Assembly: GCF_001267885.1 (NCBI RefSeq)
Contig: NZ_CP012382.1
Location: 5,319,001 to 5,383,000 of the forward strand
Reading direction: 5' to 3'
From: Streptomyces ambofaciens ATCC 23877
GTDB lineage: Bacteria; Actinomycetota; Actinomycetes; Streptomycetales; Streptomycetaceae
Length of the DNA stretch: 64,000 nt
The position numbers were made by a program, and so were the translations under genes. Under the pieces are notes generated by a model, which saw nothing but the letters and a program-made list of their open reading frames with translations, was not told where the DNA came from and searched no databases. Positions within the stretch are counted from its first letter, which is position 1, and the number at the start of each line of letters is the position of its first letter. This document shows positions 34,441 through 44,226 of the stretch, piece after piece.

Positions 34441-34485
34441 TGTCAATGTGGGTTGACAGTCGATGCCTGTCAATCTATGTTGACA
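34441..34485 (+). promoter_or_regulatory. Leaderless promoter with two perfect operators for the HTH/Clp_N pair
   Basis: Two copies of TGTCAA-N6-TTGACA lie at 34441-34458 and 34468-34485, 27 bases centre to centre. The TTGACA of the first (34453-34458) also serves as a consensus -35 with TATGTT (34476-34481) as -10 at 17 bases. Transcription would start at or next to the ATG at 34488, and no ribosome site precedes it. Confidence 0.75.
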
Positions 34486-34487
34486 TC

Positions 34488-34697
34488 ATGAGTGAAGCTA
34501 CAGATCTCGCCGCACGTGCGGGTGATCGCGACCCCCGGGTCGGGCTGCGCGCCGTCGCGGCCCTGCGCAGGCTCCTGGAGCAGCTGGAGGCGGTGCAGGT
34601 GCGCGCCGCTCGCCATCAGGGCTGGTCGTGGCAGGAGATCGCCTCGGAGCTCGGGGTCAGCAGGCAGGCCGTGCACAAGAAGTACGGGAGGCATTGA
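34488..34697 (+). CDS. Small helix-turn-helix DNA-binding protein
   Basis: 69 residues. A leading helix (residues 15-40, VGLRAVAALRRLLEQLEAVQVRAARHQ) is followed by a Trp-rich helix-turn-helix, GWSWQEIASELGVSRQAVHKKYGRH, at the C-terminus. The ATG at 34488 is chosen because it is where a leaderless transcript would begin; the longer frame would run through both operators. The stop overlaps the next gene's ATG by one base (TGATG). It is likely to be an autoregulator acting on the twin TGTCAA-N6-TTGACA sites and controlling the Clp_N protein. No effector is known to me. Confidence 0.85.
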   Translation: MSEATDLAARAGDRDPRVGLRAVAALRRLLEQLEAVQVRAARHQGWSWQEIASELGVSRQAVHKKYGRH

Positions 34698-35272
34698 TGT
34701 TCGAGCGGTTCACGAAGGACGCGCGGGCCGTGGTGCAGGGAGCGGCCGAACATGCGGAGGAGGCGCGGGCGCAGACCGTCGAGGCCGAGCACCTGCTGCT
34801 CGCCCTGCTGGACCGCGAGGGCAGTCGTGCCTCCTTCGCGCTGGCGGCCCTCGGGGTCGGTGGGCGCCGGGAGGCGGTACGGCGGGACCTGGCCGAGGCG
34901 CGACGTCGTGCCGGGCTGACACGGGCGGAGACCGAGGCTCTCGCCGGGCTGGGGATCGACGTCTCCGAGATCGTCGCCCGGGTGGAGGAGACGCACGGCG
35001 TCGGTGCGATGTCCGGGCACCAAAGGGGCAGGCGGTGGTGGTCCGGGCACCGGGCCTTCGGCAAGGGCGCCAAGGGGGTGCTGGAACAGTCCTTGCGCGT
35101 CGCCCTCGCCCGGCAGGACCGGCACATCGGCGACGAACACATCCTCCTCGCCCTCACCGTCCGTCCCGGTGTGCCCGCCGAGGTGCTCGCCGACCACGGG
35201 GTGACCCACGAGTCGCTGAGCGCGGTGCTGGGTTCGGGGTCGGGTCGCGGTACGGGGGAGGCGTGCGCCTGA
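34697..35272 (+). CDS. Orphan Clp_N-domain protein
   Basis: 191 residues made of two Clp N-terminal repeats: MFERFTKDARAVVQGAAEHAEEAR with VEAEHLLLALLDREGS (1-45 and on), then FGKGAKGVLEQSLRVALARQDRHIGDEHILLAL (about 115-150). There is no AAA+ ATPase module, so it is not a ClpC unfoldase. Such domains bind adaptors and damaged proteins in ClpC. As a free domain it might sense misfolded protein or modulate ClpC, and, being coupled with the HTH protein, could be that regulator's partner. This role is inference. The TGATG overlap shows translational coupling. Confidence 0.85.
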   Translation: MFERFTKDARAVVQGAAEHAEEARAQTVEAEHLLLALLDREGSRASFALAALGVGGRREAVRRDLAEARRRAGLTRAETEALAGLGIDVSEIVARVEETHGVGAMSGHQRGRRWWSGHRAFGKGAKGVLEQSLRVALARQDRHIGDEHILLALTVRPGVPAEVLADHGVTHESLSAVLGSGSGRGTGEACA

Positions 35273-35374
35273 GCGTGTGCCGGTCGTGTGTGGCACGAGC
35301 GCCCGGACACCCGCAGGGGGTGCCGGGCGTCCGCTCGTTCCCGGGGTGACGCTCCGTACCGGTGCTCGGGACTC

Positions 35375-36478
35375 TCAGGGCTTCGGTGTCCGCAGTATCG
35401 CCCCGATGTGGGCCGCCGCCGTCGACAGGTGCCGGCGGGTGTCGCGGAGCTGGTCGGTCGTGACGCCATGGTCACGGGCCGCGTCGCGGATGTCGTCCCG
35501 GAAGCGGTCCAGCAGCCGGTCCAGGTCGCGGGCCGGGTCGCCGGTGGACTCCGAGGCGTCCTCGTGGGCCCAGGCCGGGGTGTAACCGGCCGGGAAGTCC
35601 TCGGGGGTGGCCGAGTACTCGGGAGCGGGCGCGTGTCCGGGAGCGGTGGGGCGCTCGGGCCGGTGGGTGGCCGTCCCGGTGTCGGTACGGCCGAAGCCCC
35701 AGTCCCTGCCGAGGTCCTTCCCGAAGTCCTTGCCGAAGTCGCCGACCTCCTTGGCCAGTTCGCTCAGGCCCTCGCGCAGTCCTGTCGGCCAGTCGCCGCG
35801 CGAGAAGTGGTCCTGCACCTGTTCCTGGACGCGCTGGGCGATGCGCTGCACCTCCTCCTGCGCCTGTGCCCGGGCCCGCTCCTGGGCCTCCTTGGCCTGG
35901 CGCCGGGCCCGCTGGGCCTCCTCGCGGGCGCGACGGCTCTCGTCCTTGGCGCGACGGGCCTGGTCCTTCCACTCCTGCTTGACGCGCCGCATCTCCTCCT
36001 TGGCCGCGCGCCAGGCCTCGTTCTCGTCGGCGTCCCGCGCATCGGTGGCGGAGCCGTCGCCCCCGTCGGAGGCCGCCGAGCCGGCACCCCGGCGGGCGGC
36101 GCCGGCCGCGGCCCGCATCTCCCGGCGCAGGTCACCCGCCGCCCCGCGGACGTCGGCCCGGATCTCGGCGGCGAGCTCGGCGACCGACTCGCGGATCTCC
36201 AGCTCCAGGTCGGCCAGTTCCCCACTGCGGTCGGACAGCTCGGCGCGGCCGGCGTCCGTGATGGCGTACACCTTGCGGCCGCCCTCGGTGGTGTGGGTGA
36301 CCAGGCCCTCGGCCTCCAGCTTGGCCAGGCGCGGATAGACCGTGCCCGCCGACGGCGCGTACAGGCCCTGGAAACGCTCTTCGAGGAGGCGGATCACCTC
36401 GTAGCCGTGGCGCGGGGCCTCGTCCAGGAGCTTGAGGAGGTACAGGCGCAGGCGGCCGTGGGCGAAGACGGGGGGCAT
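35375..36478 (-). CDS. PadR-family regulator with a long charged C-terminal extension
   Basis: 367 residues. The PadR winged helix occupies residues 1-90 (LYLLKLLDEAPRHGYEVIRLLEERFQG, YPRLAKLEAEGLVTHT, GGRKVYAITDAG). Beyond a normal PadR C-terminus there is a long Lys/Arg/Glu/Ala-rich region (about 100-225) that should form an extended coiled coil, then a Pro-rich linker and a short helical end. The typical family length is 110-190, so this is a notable extension. The ATG at 36478 is one base past the stop of the DUF4097 gene; AAGGTG lies upstream. It probably represses its own operon through the palindrome at 37481-37490. Confidence 0.88.
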   Translation of the reverse strand: MPPVFAHGRLRLYLLKLLDEAPRHGYEVIRLLEERFQGLYAPSAGTVYPRLAKLEAEGLVTHTTEGGRKVYAITDAGRAELSDRSGELADLELEIRESVAELAAEIRADVRGAAGDLRREMRAAAGAARRGAGSAASDGGDGSATDARDADENEAWRAAKEEMRRVKQEWKDQARRAKDESRRAREEAQRARRQAKEAQERARAQAQEEVQRIAQRVQEQVQDHFSRGDWPTGLREGLSELAKEVGDFGKDFGKDLGRDWGFGRTDTGTATHRPERPTAPGHAPAPEYSATPEDFPAGYTPAWAHEDASESTGDPARDLDRLLDRFRDDIRDAARDHGVTTDQLRDTRRHLSTAAAHIGAILRTPKP

Positions 36479-36479
36479 G

Positions 36480-37460
36480 TCAGAGCACCTTCTTGTCGGT
36501 CGTGCCGTCGGCCGGGGCACCGGAGGCGCCGTGGTCCCGGCCGGAAGCGGAATTGTCCCCCGGGTCGTCCTGCGGGTCGCCCACGGGGGCGGTGTCCTGG
36601 GGCTCCCCGTCCCACGGGGGGCCCTCCGTCGTCGGGCGGCGCAACAGGGCGATCGAGCCGGAGACGGTGGTGGCCTTCAGCCGGCCGGTGCCCGCGCCGA
36701 GTCGCCCGGTGATCCGCTTGGCGCCCCACTGTCCGCCCACCCGCAGGTCCTCGAAGGCGCTGGAGACCGATCCGCCGGCCGTGCTGGCCTCCACCCGGGC
36801 GTCGGCCGGCTGCGGCAGCCGGATGGCGATCTCGCCCGAGACGCTGGTCAGGTCGACGGCGGTGGGCGAGCCCGTCGTGGCCAGGTCGACGATCATCGAA
36901 CCGCTGACCGAGTCGGCCCGGACGGAGGAACCCGCCTCGACCACCGTCAGATCGCCGGAGACCGAGTTGAAGCGCAGGTCGCCGGTGAGGGCCTGCGCCT
37001 CCACGTTCCCGGAGACGGTGTCGGCGCGGACCGGGCCGGCGAGGCTCACCAGCGTGGTGTCCCCGGAGACGCCCTTCACCTGGGCACGTCCGTCGAGCCC
37101 CGAGACGACGGCCGCCGCGCTGACCACGCCGACCTCCACGCGGGTGCCGGTCGGCACCGCGAGGGAGACCACCGCGCTGCGCTGCCAGCCCTTGCGGTCG
37201 AGCCACTTGAGGAAGCCCTTCCAGGGCAGATCCTCATAGGCCACCGTGAGCACGCCGTCCTGATGGGTCACGAGCAGGGGCGGCCCCTCGATCTCGGACA
37301 CCTCCAGGCGGGCGGAACCCTCGTCCGTGCCCACGACGTTGACCGTTCCATGGACGATGCGTACGTGGAGTTCGCTCACGGACTCGTCGAAGGTGAGCTT
37401 CCTGGGTTCCGCGACGGACCACTCGGACATGCGGCAGACCTCCTCGACCGAACGCGCCAT
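36480..37460 (-). CDS. DUF4097 beta-helix protein
   Basis: 326 residues. The central part is a series of short strand repeats (VSGDTTLVSLAGPVRADTVSGNVEAQ, LTGDLRFNSVSGDLTVVEAG, SVSGEIAIRLP), the VSG-rich repeats of DUF4097/DUF4098 adhesin-like beta-helices. No signal peptide or membrane segment is seen, and the C-terminal 60 residues are acidic and disordered. PadR regulators are commonly paired with such genes. Its function is unknown. The ATG at 37460 follows GGGAGGACG; an internal ATG at 37430 would also start the conserved part. Confidence 0.85.
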   Translation of the reverse strand: MARSVEEVCRMSEWSVAEPRKLTFDESVSELHVRIVHGTVNVVGTDEGSARLEVSEIEGPPLLVTHQDGVLTVAYEDLPWKGFLKWLDRKGWQRSAVVSLAVPTGTRVEVGVVSAAAVVSGLDGRAQVKGVSGDTTLVSLAGPVRADTVSGNVEAQALTGDLRFNSVSGDLTVVEAGSSVRADSVSGSMIVDLATTGSPTAVDLTSVSGEIAIRLPQPADARVEASTAGGSVSSAFEDLRVGGQWGAKRITGRLGAGTGRLKATTVSGSIALLRRPTTEGPPWDGEPQDTAPVGDPQDDPGDNSASGRDHGASGAPADGTTDKKVL

Positions 37461-37480
37461 ATCGCGTCCTCCCGATTTCA

Positions 37481-37490
37481 CGATATATCG
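37481..37490. promoter_or_regulatory. Candidate PadR operator
   Basis: CGATATATCG is a perfect 10-base palindrome, AT-rich in very GC-rich DNA, 21 bases upstream of the DUF4097 start. A second half, ATATCGCG, overlaps the start codon region. PadR proteins favour such TATA-centred palindromes. Confidence 0.5.
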
Positions 37491-37567
37491 CGGACGGGGA
37501 AAGTCAAGGCGCCCGTTCCGGTGATCTCCGAACGGCCGGGAGGGGGGCATTGCCCTAACTTGTGACC

Positions 37568-38380
37568 ATGTCGACGGAAGAGCCCGTGGCCGCTGCGGCC
37601 GCTGCCGGTGCCCTGCTGCTGTGCCGCGCCGAGCCGGACTCCGTGGCCGCCGTCGCCCCGCTGCTGGGCGAACGCATGCCGCTGGCCAGGGCCGGCGAGG
37701 AATGGAGCGTGCTCGTTCCCGAGGGCGGGCCCTGGCGGCACGGCGGCGAACCCGTCGACCGCGTGCTCAGCGGCTGGGCCGCCGCGCTCGCCGTGGGCGC
37801 CCCCTGGCCCGTACTCGCCCTGTGGTGGGACGCCGACCGGGCCGGCTATGCCCTCGCGTCCGGCTTTCGTCGCCCCGTCGGTTACGTGTGGCTCACGGAC
37901 GGCACCCCGGTGGGCGAGGACGAGGCGATGCGCACCTTCGCCGCCCGTCTCGGCCTGGACCCCGTCCTGGACGTCCAGTCGCTGGACCGGCTGACCCGGC
38001 CCGATCCGGGGGCCGACGCACGGGCCAGGCTGCACGGACTGCTCGCGGTCCTCACGCGCGCGGGTGTCGACCTCCCCGACGGGCTCGACGCCGGTGAACC
38101 CGCCGACCGCCTCGGCGCGGTCGCCCGCGACCTGCCCGCCGCCCGGCGCACCGAGGCTCCCCGGAGGCGGCCCACCGCCGACGAGACCCGCCTCGCGCCG
38201 TGGATGCCCTGGGTGGGCGGCCCGGGGGCGCGCGCCCTGGCGCTGACACAGATGGCGGCGGGCCTGCCGCTCACCGCCTGGGGCCTACGGCGTCACAGCG
38301 GCGGCTGGACGGCGGCGGGGGCACTGCTCATGGCGCACGGCGCCGTGGGAACGGCGTACGGCCTCTCGCGGCGTCCCTGA
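37568..38380 (+). CDS. Conserved hypothetical protein with C-terminal hydrophobic segments
   Basis: 270 residues. An Ala-rich start leads to a globular region with many Trp (EEWSVLVPEGGPW, GAPWPVLALWWDADRAGYALASGFRRPVGYVWLTDG), followed by a linker with basic and Pro residues. Two hydrophobic stretches lie near the C-terminus (about 215-235 and 243-265). I do not recognise a family. TAACTT (37556-37561) is a -10-like box about six bases before the ATG at 37568 and no close ribosome site exists, so the mRNA may be leaderless. A GTG at 37562 is an alternative start. Confidence 0.78.
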   Translation: MSTEEPVAAAAAAGALLLCRAEPDSVAAVAPLLGERMPLARAGEEWSVLVPEGGPWRHGGEPVDRVLSGWAAALAVGAPWPVLALWWDADRAGYALASGFRRPVGYVWLTDGTPVGEDEAMRTFAARLGLDPVLDVQSLDRLTRPDPGADARARLHGLLAVLTRAGVDLPDGLDAGEPADRLGAVARDLPAARRTEAPRRRPTADETRLAPWMPWVGGPGARALALTQMAAGLPLTAWGLRRHSGGWTAAGALLMAHGAVGTAYGLSRRP

Positions 38381-38607
38381 CAGGCGCGGGCCCGCCCCCC
38401 TGACCGGCCGCGCGGCGGCGTTCGGCGTGACGGCCCGGCGGCGGCCGGTGGGGTGGTCCTGCGACGGCGGCGCGAGGAGTGGGTCGACCACGGGGGGCGA
38501 CCCCCATGGGGCGGCGACGTGGGGCGGCCCGGCGACGCGGGTCGGCGAGGGCGGGGCGGCCCGGCGACGGCGGCGCGGGGGTGGCCCGGCGTCGCCGGGC
38601 CGGGTGG

Positions 38608-38793
38608 TCACGCGTCCTCGTCGTCCTCGTCGTCCAGCCGCGCCAGCCACGTCGCCAGCCGCTCCACGGGCACCTCGAAGTCCGGGTTCAGGTCGACGAA
38701 GGTCCGCAGCTGCTCGGCGAGCCACTCGAAGGTGACCTCCTCCTCGCCGCGCCGCTTCGCCAGTTCCTCGATGCCGCGGTCTGTGAAGTACAA
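38608..38793 (-). CDS. DUF6104 family small acidic protein
   Basis: 61 residues, MYFTDRGIEELAKRRGEEE followed by FEWLAEQLRTFVDLNPDFEVPVERLATWLARLDDEDDEDA. It is a compact helical protein with a strongly acidic tail; the pattern fits a family conserved in Streptomyces (I believe DUF6104), without known function. It lies downstream of kgd on the same strand but beyond the duplicated hairpin at 38892-38952. Confidence 0.82.
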   Translation of the reverse strand: MYFTDRGIEELAKRRGEEEVTFEWLAEQLRTFVDLNPDFEVPVERLATWLARLDDEDDEDA

Positions 38794-38891
38794 CGTGTTC
38801 TCCGTCGGATGGGCCGGCCGGACCGGCCGGGTCGAACAGGGGCGGATCCGTCGGAACCGCTGGTCCCAGGATATGCGGTGCCCGGCACGCC

Positions 38892-38952
38892 GAAGGGCCC
38901 GGTCCGCGTTCCGAGGAACGCGGACCGGGCCCGAGGAACGCGGACCGGGCCC
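38892..38952 (-). terminator. Terminator with a duplicated stem arm, downstream of kgd
   Basis: The arm GAAGGGCCCGGTCCGCGTTCC (38892-38912) can pair with either of two identical 20-base direct repeats, starting GAGGAACGCGG, at 38913-38932 and 38933-38952. The outer pairing adds the GAAGGGCCC/GGGCCCTTC extension. The repeat copies sit directly side by side. Confidence 0.8.
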
Positions 38953-38992
38953 TTCGGGACCGCCGTCGGGGCACGTCAGGCCCGTACGAGGA

Positions 38993-41900
38993 TCAGGCCT
39001 CGAACACCTCGCGCACCAGCTGCTCCTGCTCGGCCTGGTGCCGCTTCGCGGAACCCACGGCCGGGGACGAGCCGTGCGGCCGCGAGATGCGGCGCAGACG
39101 CTCGCCGTGCGGCACGTCGGCGCCGACCGCCAGGTCCAGGTGGTCGATCAGGTTGAGCGCGATGAACGGCCAGGCACCCTGGTTCGCCGGCTCCTCCTGG
39201 GCCCACAGGTACTTCTCGGCGTTCGGGTACTTGGCGATCTCCGCCTGGAGCTCGGTACCCGGCAGCGGGTACAGGCGCTCGATGCGGATGATGGCCGTGT
39301 CCGTGACGCCGCGCTTCTTCCGCTCGGCCTCGAGGTCGTAGTAGACCTTGCCCGCGCAGAAGACGACCTTCCTGACCGCGGCGGCGTCGACCGAGTCGTC
39401 GCCGATGACCGGGCGGAACTGGCCCGTCGTGAACTCCTCCGCCTTCGAGGCCGCGGCCTTCAGGCGCAGCATCGACTTCGGGGTGAAGACCACCAGCGGC
39501 TTGTGGTGCGGGTTGTGCACCTGCCACCGCAGGAGGTGGAAGTAGTTCGACGGCAGGGTCGGCATCGCGACCGTCATGTTGTTCTGCGCGCAGAGCTGGA
39601 GGAAGCGCTCCGGGCGGGCCGAGGAGTGGTCCGGGCCCTGGCCCTCGTAGCCGTGCGGGAGCAGGAGCGTGACGCCGCTCGTCTGGTTCCACTTCTGCTC
39701 GGCCGACGAGATGAACTCGTCCACGACCGTCTGCGCGCCGTTGACGAAGTCGCCGAACTGCGCCTCCCACATCACCAGCGCGTCCGGGCGGGCCAGCGAG
39801 TAGCCGTACTCGAAGCCCATCACCGCGTACTCGGAGAGCAGCGAGTTGTAGACGTTGTACCGGGCCTGGTCCTCGGACAGGTACAGCAGCGGCGTGAACT
39901 CGTCACCGGTCTCCCGGTCGATGACGACCGCGTGACGCTGGCCGAAGGTGCCGCGCTGGGAGTCCTGGCCCGTCAGACGGACCGGCACGCCCTCCAGGAG
40001 GAGGGAGCCGACGGCGAGGGTCTCGCCCATGCCCCAGTCGATCGTGCCGTCCTCGACCATCGCCGCGCGGCGCTGCAGCTGCGGCAGCAGACGCGGGTGG
40101 ATGGTGACGTGGTCGGGGATGTTGACCTGGGACTCGGCGATCCGCTTGACGGTCTCGGCGCTGACCGCGGTGTTCACGGCGACCGGGAACTCGGCCTGCG
40201 GGTCCGAGGGCTCCGCGGCGGACGGCTGCGAGACGGCCTCGCGGACCTCGGTGAAGACCTTCTCCAGCTGGCCCTGGTAGTCCTGGAGCGCCTGCTCGGC
40301 CTCCTCCAGGGTGATGTCGCCGCGACCGATGAGGGACTCGGTGTACAGCTTGCGCACCGAGCGCTTCTTGTCGATCAGGTCGTACATCAGCGGCTGGGTG
40401 AAGGCCGGGTTGTCCGACTCGTTGTGACCGCGGCGGCGGTAGCAGATGAGGTCGATCACCACGTCCTTGTTGAACGCCTGGCGGAACTCGAAGGCGAGCC
40501 GCGCGACGCGGACCACGGCCTCCGGGTCGTCGCCGTTCACGTGGAAGATGGGGGCCTCGATCATGCGGGCCACGTCGGTGGCGTACATCGACGAGCGCGA
40601 GGACTCCGGCGCGGCGGTGAAGCCGACCTGGTTGTTGATGACGACGTGGACCGTGCCGCCGGTGCGGTAGCCGCGCAGCTGCGACATGTTCAGGGTCTCG
40701 GCCACCACGCCCTGGCCCGCGAAGGCCGCGTCGCCGTGGATCGCCACCGGCAGGACGGTGAAGTCCGTGCCGCCCTTGTTGATGATGTCCTGCTTGGCGC
40801 GCGCGACGCCCTCCAGGACCGGGTCCACCGCCTCCAGGTGCGAGGGGTTGGCGACCAGCGAGACGTTGATCTGCTCGCCGTCCAGCCCGGTGAAGGTGCC
40901 CTCGGCGCCCAGGTGGTACTTCACGTCACCGGAGCCGTGCATCGACTTCGGGTCGAGGTTGCCCTCGAACTCGCGGAAGATCTGCGCGTACGACTTGCCG
41001 ACGACGTTGGCCAGCACGTTCAGCCGGCCGCGGTGGGCCATGCCGATGACGACCTCGTCCAGCCGGGACTCCGCCGCCGAGTCGATGACCGCGTCCAGCA
41101 GCGGGATGACGGACTCGCCGCCCTCCAGGGAGAAGCGCTTCTGGCCGACGTACTTGGTCTGCAGGAAGGTCTCGAAGGCCTCCGCCGCGTTCAGCCGGCG
41201 CAGGATGCGCAGCTGCTCCTCGCGCTCCGGCTTGGTGTGCGAGCGCTCGATGCGGTCCTGGATCCACTTGCGCTGCTTCGGGTCCTGGATGTGCATGAAC
41301 TCGACGCCGGTGGTGCGGCAGTACGAGTCGCGCAGCACGCCGAGGATGTCGCGCAGCTTCATCAGGGACTTGCCGGCGAAACCGCCGACCGCGAACTCGC
41401 GCTCCAGGTCCCACAGGGTGAGCCCGTGCTCGGTGATGTCCAGGTCGGGGTGCTTGCGCTGCTGGTACTCCAGCGGGTCGGTGTCGGCCATGACGTGGCC
41501 GCGGACCCGGTAGGAGTGGATCAGCTCGAAGACGCGGGCGGCCTTGGTGACGTCGTCGTCGTGCGAGGCGTCGATGTCCTTGAGCCAGCGGACCGGCTCG
41601 TAGGGGATGCGCAGCGCCTCGAAGATCTCGTCGTAGAAGCCGTTCTCGCCGAGGAGGAGGTTGGCGACCTGGCGCAGGAACTCGCCGGAGGCGGCGCCCT
41701 GGATGACCCGGTGGTCGTAGGTCGACGTGAGCGTCATGACCTTCGAGATGCCGAGCTTGTTCAGGGTGTCCTGGGAGGTGCCCTGGAACTCCGCCGGGTA
41801 GTCCATCGAGCCGACGCCCATGATGACCGACTGGCCGGGCATCAGGCGCGGCACCGAGTGGACGGTGCCGAGGCCGCCGGGGTTGGTCAGGGAGACCGTG

Positions 41901-42820
41901 ACGCCGGAGAAGTCGTCCATCGTCAGCTTGCCGTCGCGGGCGCGGCGGACGATGTCCTCGTAGGCCTGCCAGAACTCGAAGAAGTTCAGCGTCTCGGCCT
42001 TCTTGATCGCCGCGACGACGAGCTGGCGGTCGCCGTTGGGCTTGACCAGGTCGATGGCGAGACCGAGGTTGACGTGCGCCGGCTTGACGAGGGTCGGCTT
42101 GCCGTCCTTCTCGCCGAACGAGTAGTTCATCGCCGGCATGGCCTTGATGGCCTGCACCATCGCGTAGCCGATCAGGTGCGTGAAGGAGATCTTCCCGCCC
42201 CGGGCGCGCTTGAGGTGGTTGTTGATGACGATGCGGTTGTCGAACAGCAGCTTCACCGGGACCGCGCGCACGGACGTGGCCGTGGGCAGCTCCAGCGAGG
42301 CGTTCATGTTCTTCGCGACCGCGGCGGCCGGGCCGCGCAGCGTCACCGTCTCGGGGCCCTCGGAGGCCGCGGCGGCGTCCTTCGCGGGGGCGGCCGCCTT
42401 GGCCGCGGGCTTGGCGGCGGGCTGGGCCTGCGCGGGCTTGGCCGCCGGAGCGGCGGCGGGCTGCGCGGCCGGCTTCGCGGCGGGGGCCGGCTGGGGAGCC
42501 GCCGGGGCGGGAGCCGCCGGGGCGGGTGCCGCCTGGGCCTGGGCCGGGGCGGGAGCCTGCGCCGGGGGCGCGGGGGCGGCCTGGGGCGTGCCCGCGCTCT
42601 CGTTCGCGGTACCGGAAGCCGGCTGGGCCGCGGCCGCTCCGGGCTTGTAGTCGGCGAAGAAGTCCCACCAGGCTCGGTCCACGGAATTCGGATCCTGGAG
42701 GTACTGCTGATAAATCTCGTCGACGAGCCACTCATTGGCACCGAACGCGGCAGCGGGGTTCTTGCCCGCTTGGTCGGTGTCGGTCGAGATGCTCGAGTTA
42801 CTGGGGGACTGTGGCGACAC
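38993..42820 (-). CDS. kgd: Multifunctional 2-oxoglutarate decarboxylase/dehydrogenase (KGD, SucA-like E1 fused to E2-type domain)
   Basis: 1275 residues, the actinobacterial fusion type. An N-terminal helix ([19 protein letters not shown]) is followed by a long Ala/Pro linker (about 60-160). Next comes an E2-like succinyltransferase domain with its catalytic [16 protein letters not shown], then the thiamine-diphosphate E1 domain ([34 protein letters not shown]). It lacks a lipoyl domain; in relatives the lipoyl group comes from the shared pyruvate dehydrogenase E2. It oxidises 2-oxoglutarate to succinyl-CoA or decarboxylates it in the TCA cycle. The GTG at 42820 gives the expected length; the longer frame upstream is not conserved-looking. 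The relatives are inhibited by the FHA protein GarA/OdhI. Confidence 0.95.
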   Translation of the reverse strand: MSPQSPSNSSISTDTDQAGKNPAAAFGANEWLVDEIYQQYLQDPNSVDRAWWDFFADYKPGAAAAQPASGTANESAGTPQAAPAPPAQAPAPAQAQAAPAPAAPAPAAPQPAPAAKPAAQPAAAPAAKPAQAQPAAKPAAKAAAPAKDAAAASEGPETVTLRGPAAAVAKNMNASLELPTATSVRAVPVKLLFDNRIVINNHLKRARGGKISFTHLIGYAMVQAIKAMPAMNYSFGEKDGKPTLVKPAHVNLGLAIDLVKPNGDRQLVVAAIKKAETLNFFEFWQAYEDIVRRARDGKLTMDDFSGVTVSLTNPGGLGTVHSVPRLMPGQSVIMGVGSMDYPAEFQGTSQDTLNKLGISKVMTLTSTYDHRVIQGAASGEFLRQVANLLLGENGFYDEIFEALRIPYEPVRWLKDIDASHDDDVTKAARVFELIHSYRVRGHVMADTDPLEYQQRKHPDLDITEHGLTLWDLEREFAVGGFAGKSLMKLRDILGVLRDSYCRTTGVEFMHIQDPKQRKWIQDRIERSHTKPEREEQLRILRRLNAAEAFETFLQTKYVGQKRFSLEGGESVIPLLDAVIDSAAESRLDEVVIGMAHRGRLNVLANVVGKSYAQIFREFEGNLDPKSMHGSGDVKYHLGAEGTFTGLDGEQINVSLVANPSHLEAVDPVLEGVARAKQDIINKGGTDFTVLPVAIHGDAAFAGQGVVAETLNMSQLRGYRTGGTVHVVINNQVGFTAAPESSRSSMYATDVARMIEAPIFHVNGDDPEAVVRVARLAFEFRQAFNKDVVIDLICYRRRGHNESDNPAFTQPLMYDLIDKKRSVRKLYTESLIGRGDITLEEAEQALQDYQGQLEKVFTEVREAVSQPSAAEPSDPQAEFPVAVNTAVSAETVKRIAESQVNIPDHVTIHPRLLPQLQRRAAMVEDGTIDWGMGETLAVGSLLLEGVPVRLTGQDSQRGTFGQRHAVVIDRETGDEFTPLLYLSEDQARYNVYNSLLSEYAVMGFEYGYSLARPDALVMWEAQFGDFVNGAQTVVDEFISSAEQKWNQTSGVTLLLPHGYEGQGPDHSSARPERFLQLCAQNNMTVAMPTLPSNYFHLLRWQVHNPHHKPLVVFTPKSMLRLKAAASKAEEFTTGQFRPVIGDDSVDAAAVRKVVFCAGKVYYDLEAERKKRGVTDTAIIRIERLYPLPGTELQAEIAKYPNAEKYLWAQEEPANQGAWPFIALNLIDHLDLAVGADVPHGERLRRISRPHGSSPAVGSAKRHQAEQEQLVREVFEA

Positions 42821-43101
42821 GGCGAGAACCGCCCTCTTCCGCTTCACAAGATGGTGGACAGCGGGAATCAAGGCTACGCCTCCCCGACCCGGAAGGTCAG
42901 ACCGGGCCCGTTCATCGTCGCGTAAGTCACATTGCAGACCGCGTTTCGGCGCTGGAAATGGCGGGAAACAAGCGAGGTTCTGATGCGTGAGGGAACGGGA
43001 GACCGGGACCCGGCGCCGGTAAAACGCGGGCCTGTGCCTGATCACACGTGTCCGTCGGCGCGGATGCCCGTGGATCTTGGCGCTCCGCTTCGAACCCTAC
43101 G

Positions 43102-44226
43102 TCAACTCGGTACCGAGGGCAGGCCCGGAAGAGTGATGAGAATCCGGCATCCCCGCTCGGATTCGGCCACACCGATCCGGCCGCCGTGCAGATCCACCGC
43201 CCAGCGGGCGATCGCCAGGCCGAGCCCGGTGCCGCCGTCGCTGCCCGGACCGTGCGGCCGGGACACCGAACCCCGGTTGAACCGCTCGAAGACCCGGCGC
43301 CACTCCGAGCGCGGGATGCCGGGGCCCTCGTCGAGGACCTCCAGCTCCAGCGACTCCGGGAGATCGCCGCGCCGCGCCTTGACCGTCACCCGGCCGTGCG
43401 GCGGACTGTGCTTGACCGCGTTGTCGATGAGGTTGGCGACGACCTGGTGGATGCGCTCGGGGTCGGCGTGCGCGGTCAGGTCCGGCGGGAAGACGTCGAG
43501 CGCCAGATGGACGTCGGTGCGGGTGTGGCTGCCGGAGCCGGAGGCGATGCCCGCGCGCGCGGAGGCGACCATGTTGGCCTCCTTCAGCACGCCGGACAGG
43601 TAGGGCCACACCTCGAAACGCCGCTTGCGCAGCGGTATGACGCCGTTGTCCAGGCGGGAGAGGTCCAGCAGCGTCTCCACCAGCCGGCCGAGCCGCTCCG
43701 TCTGCCCGAGGGCCGTCCGCATGGTCTCCGGATCGGCCTCGGTGACCCCGTCGACGATGTTCTCCAGCACCGCCCGCAGGCCCGCGATCGGGGTGCGCAG
43801 CTCGTGCGAGACGTTCGCCACCAGTTCCTTGCGCTGCCGGTCCTGGGCCTCCAGGTCGTCGGCCATGCGGTTGATGGTGACGGCCAGGTCGCCCAGCTCG
43901 TCGCGGCGGTTCTCGCGCACCCGGCGCGTGTAGTCGCCGTGCGAGATCGACCGGGCCACGGCGTTCATCTCGTCCAGCGGAGCGGTGAGCGAGTGGGCCA
44001 CGAACTGCGTGATCAGCAGGGTGGCGATCATCGAGAAGACCGTGATGAAGCGCAGCTCCGTCTTGGTGTGCACCGCGATCACCGACAGGCCCGTGGTGAT
44101 CAGCACCGACGTGACGACCAGCGCGCCCAGCTTGGTCTTGATCGAGAACGGGCGAACACCGCCCCAGGGATCCCCGGTTCTCCGGGGGCCGGGGCTCTTC
44201 CGTGCGGCCTCCCGTCCCCGGCTCAT
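43102..44226 (-). CDS. Two-component sensor histidine kinase
   Basis: 374 residues. Two membrane helices near the N-terminus (about 30-50 and 58-75) with almost no extracellular loop, a HAMP domain (about 75-130), the HisKA segment ELVANVSHELRTPIAGLRAVLENIVDG with phospho-acceptor His at about 145, and a HATPase domain with NLIDNAVKHSPP, DEGPGIP and GTGLGLAIARWAVDLHGG. The short loop suggests membrane or intracellular sensing. It overlaps the response-regulator gene by four bases (ATGA), so the two form a pair. The signal is unknown. Confidence 0.93.
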   Translation of the reverse strand: MSRGREAARKSPGPRRTGDPWGGVRPFSIKTKLGALVVTSVLITTGLSVIAVHTKTELRFITVFSMIATLLITQFVAHSLTAPLDEMNAVARSISHGDYTRRVRENRRDELGDLAVTINRMADDLEAQDRQRKELVANVSHELRTPIAGLRAVLENIVDGVTEADPETMRTALGQTERLGRLVETLLDLSRLDNGVIPLRKRRFEVWPYLSGVLKEANMVASARAGIASGSGSHTRTDVHLALDVFPPDLTAHADPERIHQVVANLIDNAVKHSPPHGRVTVKARRGDLPESLELEVLDEGPGIPRSEWRRVFERFNRGSVSRPHGPGSDGGTGLGLAIARWAVDLHGGRIGVAESERGCRILITLPGLPSVPS

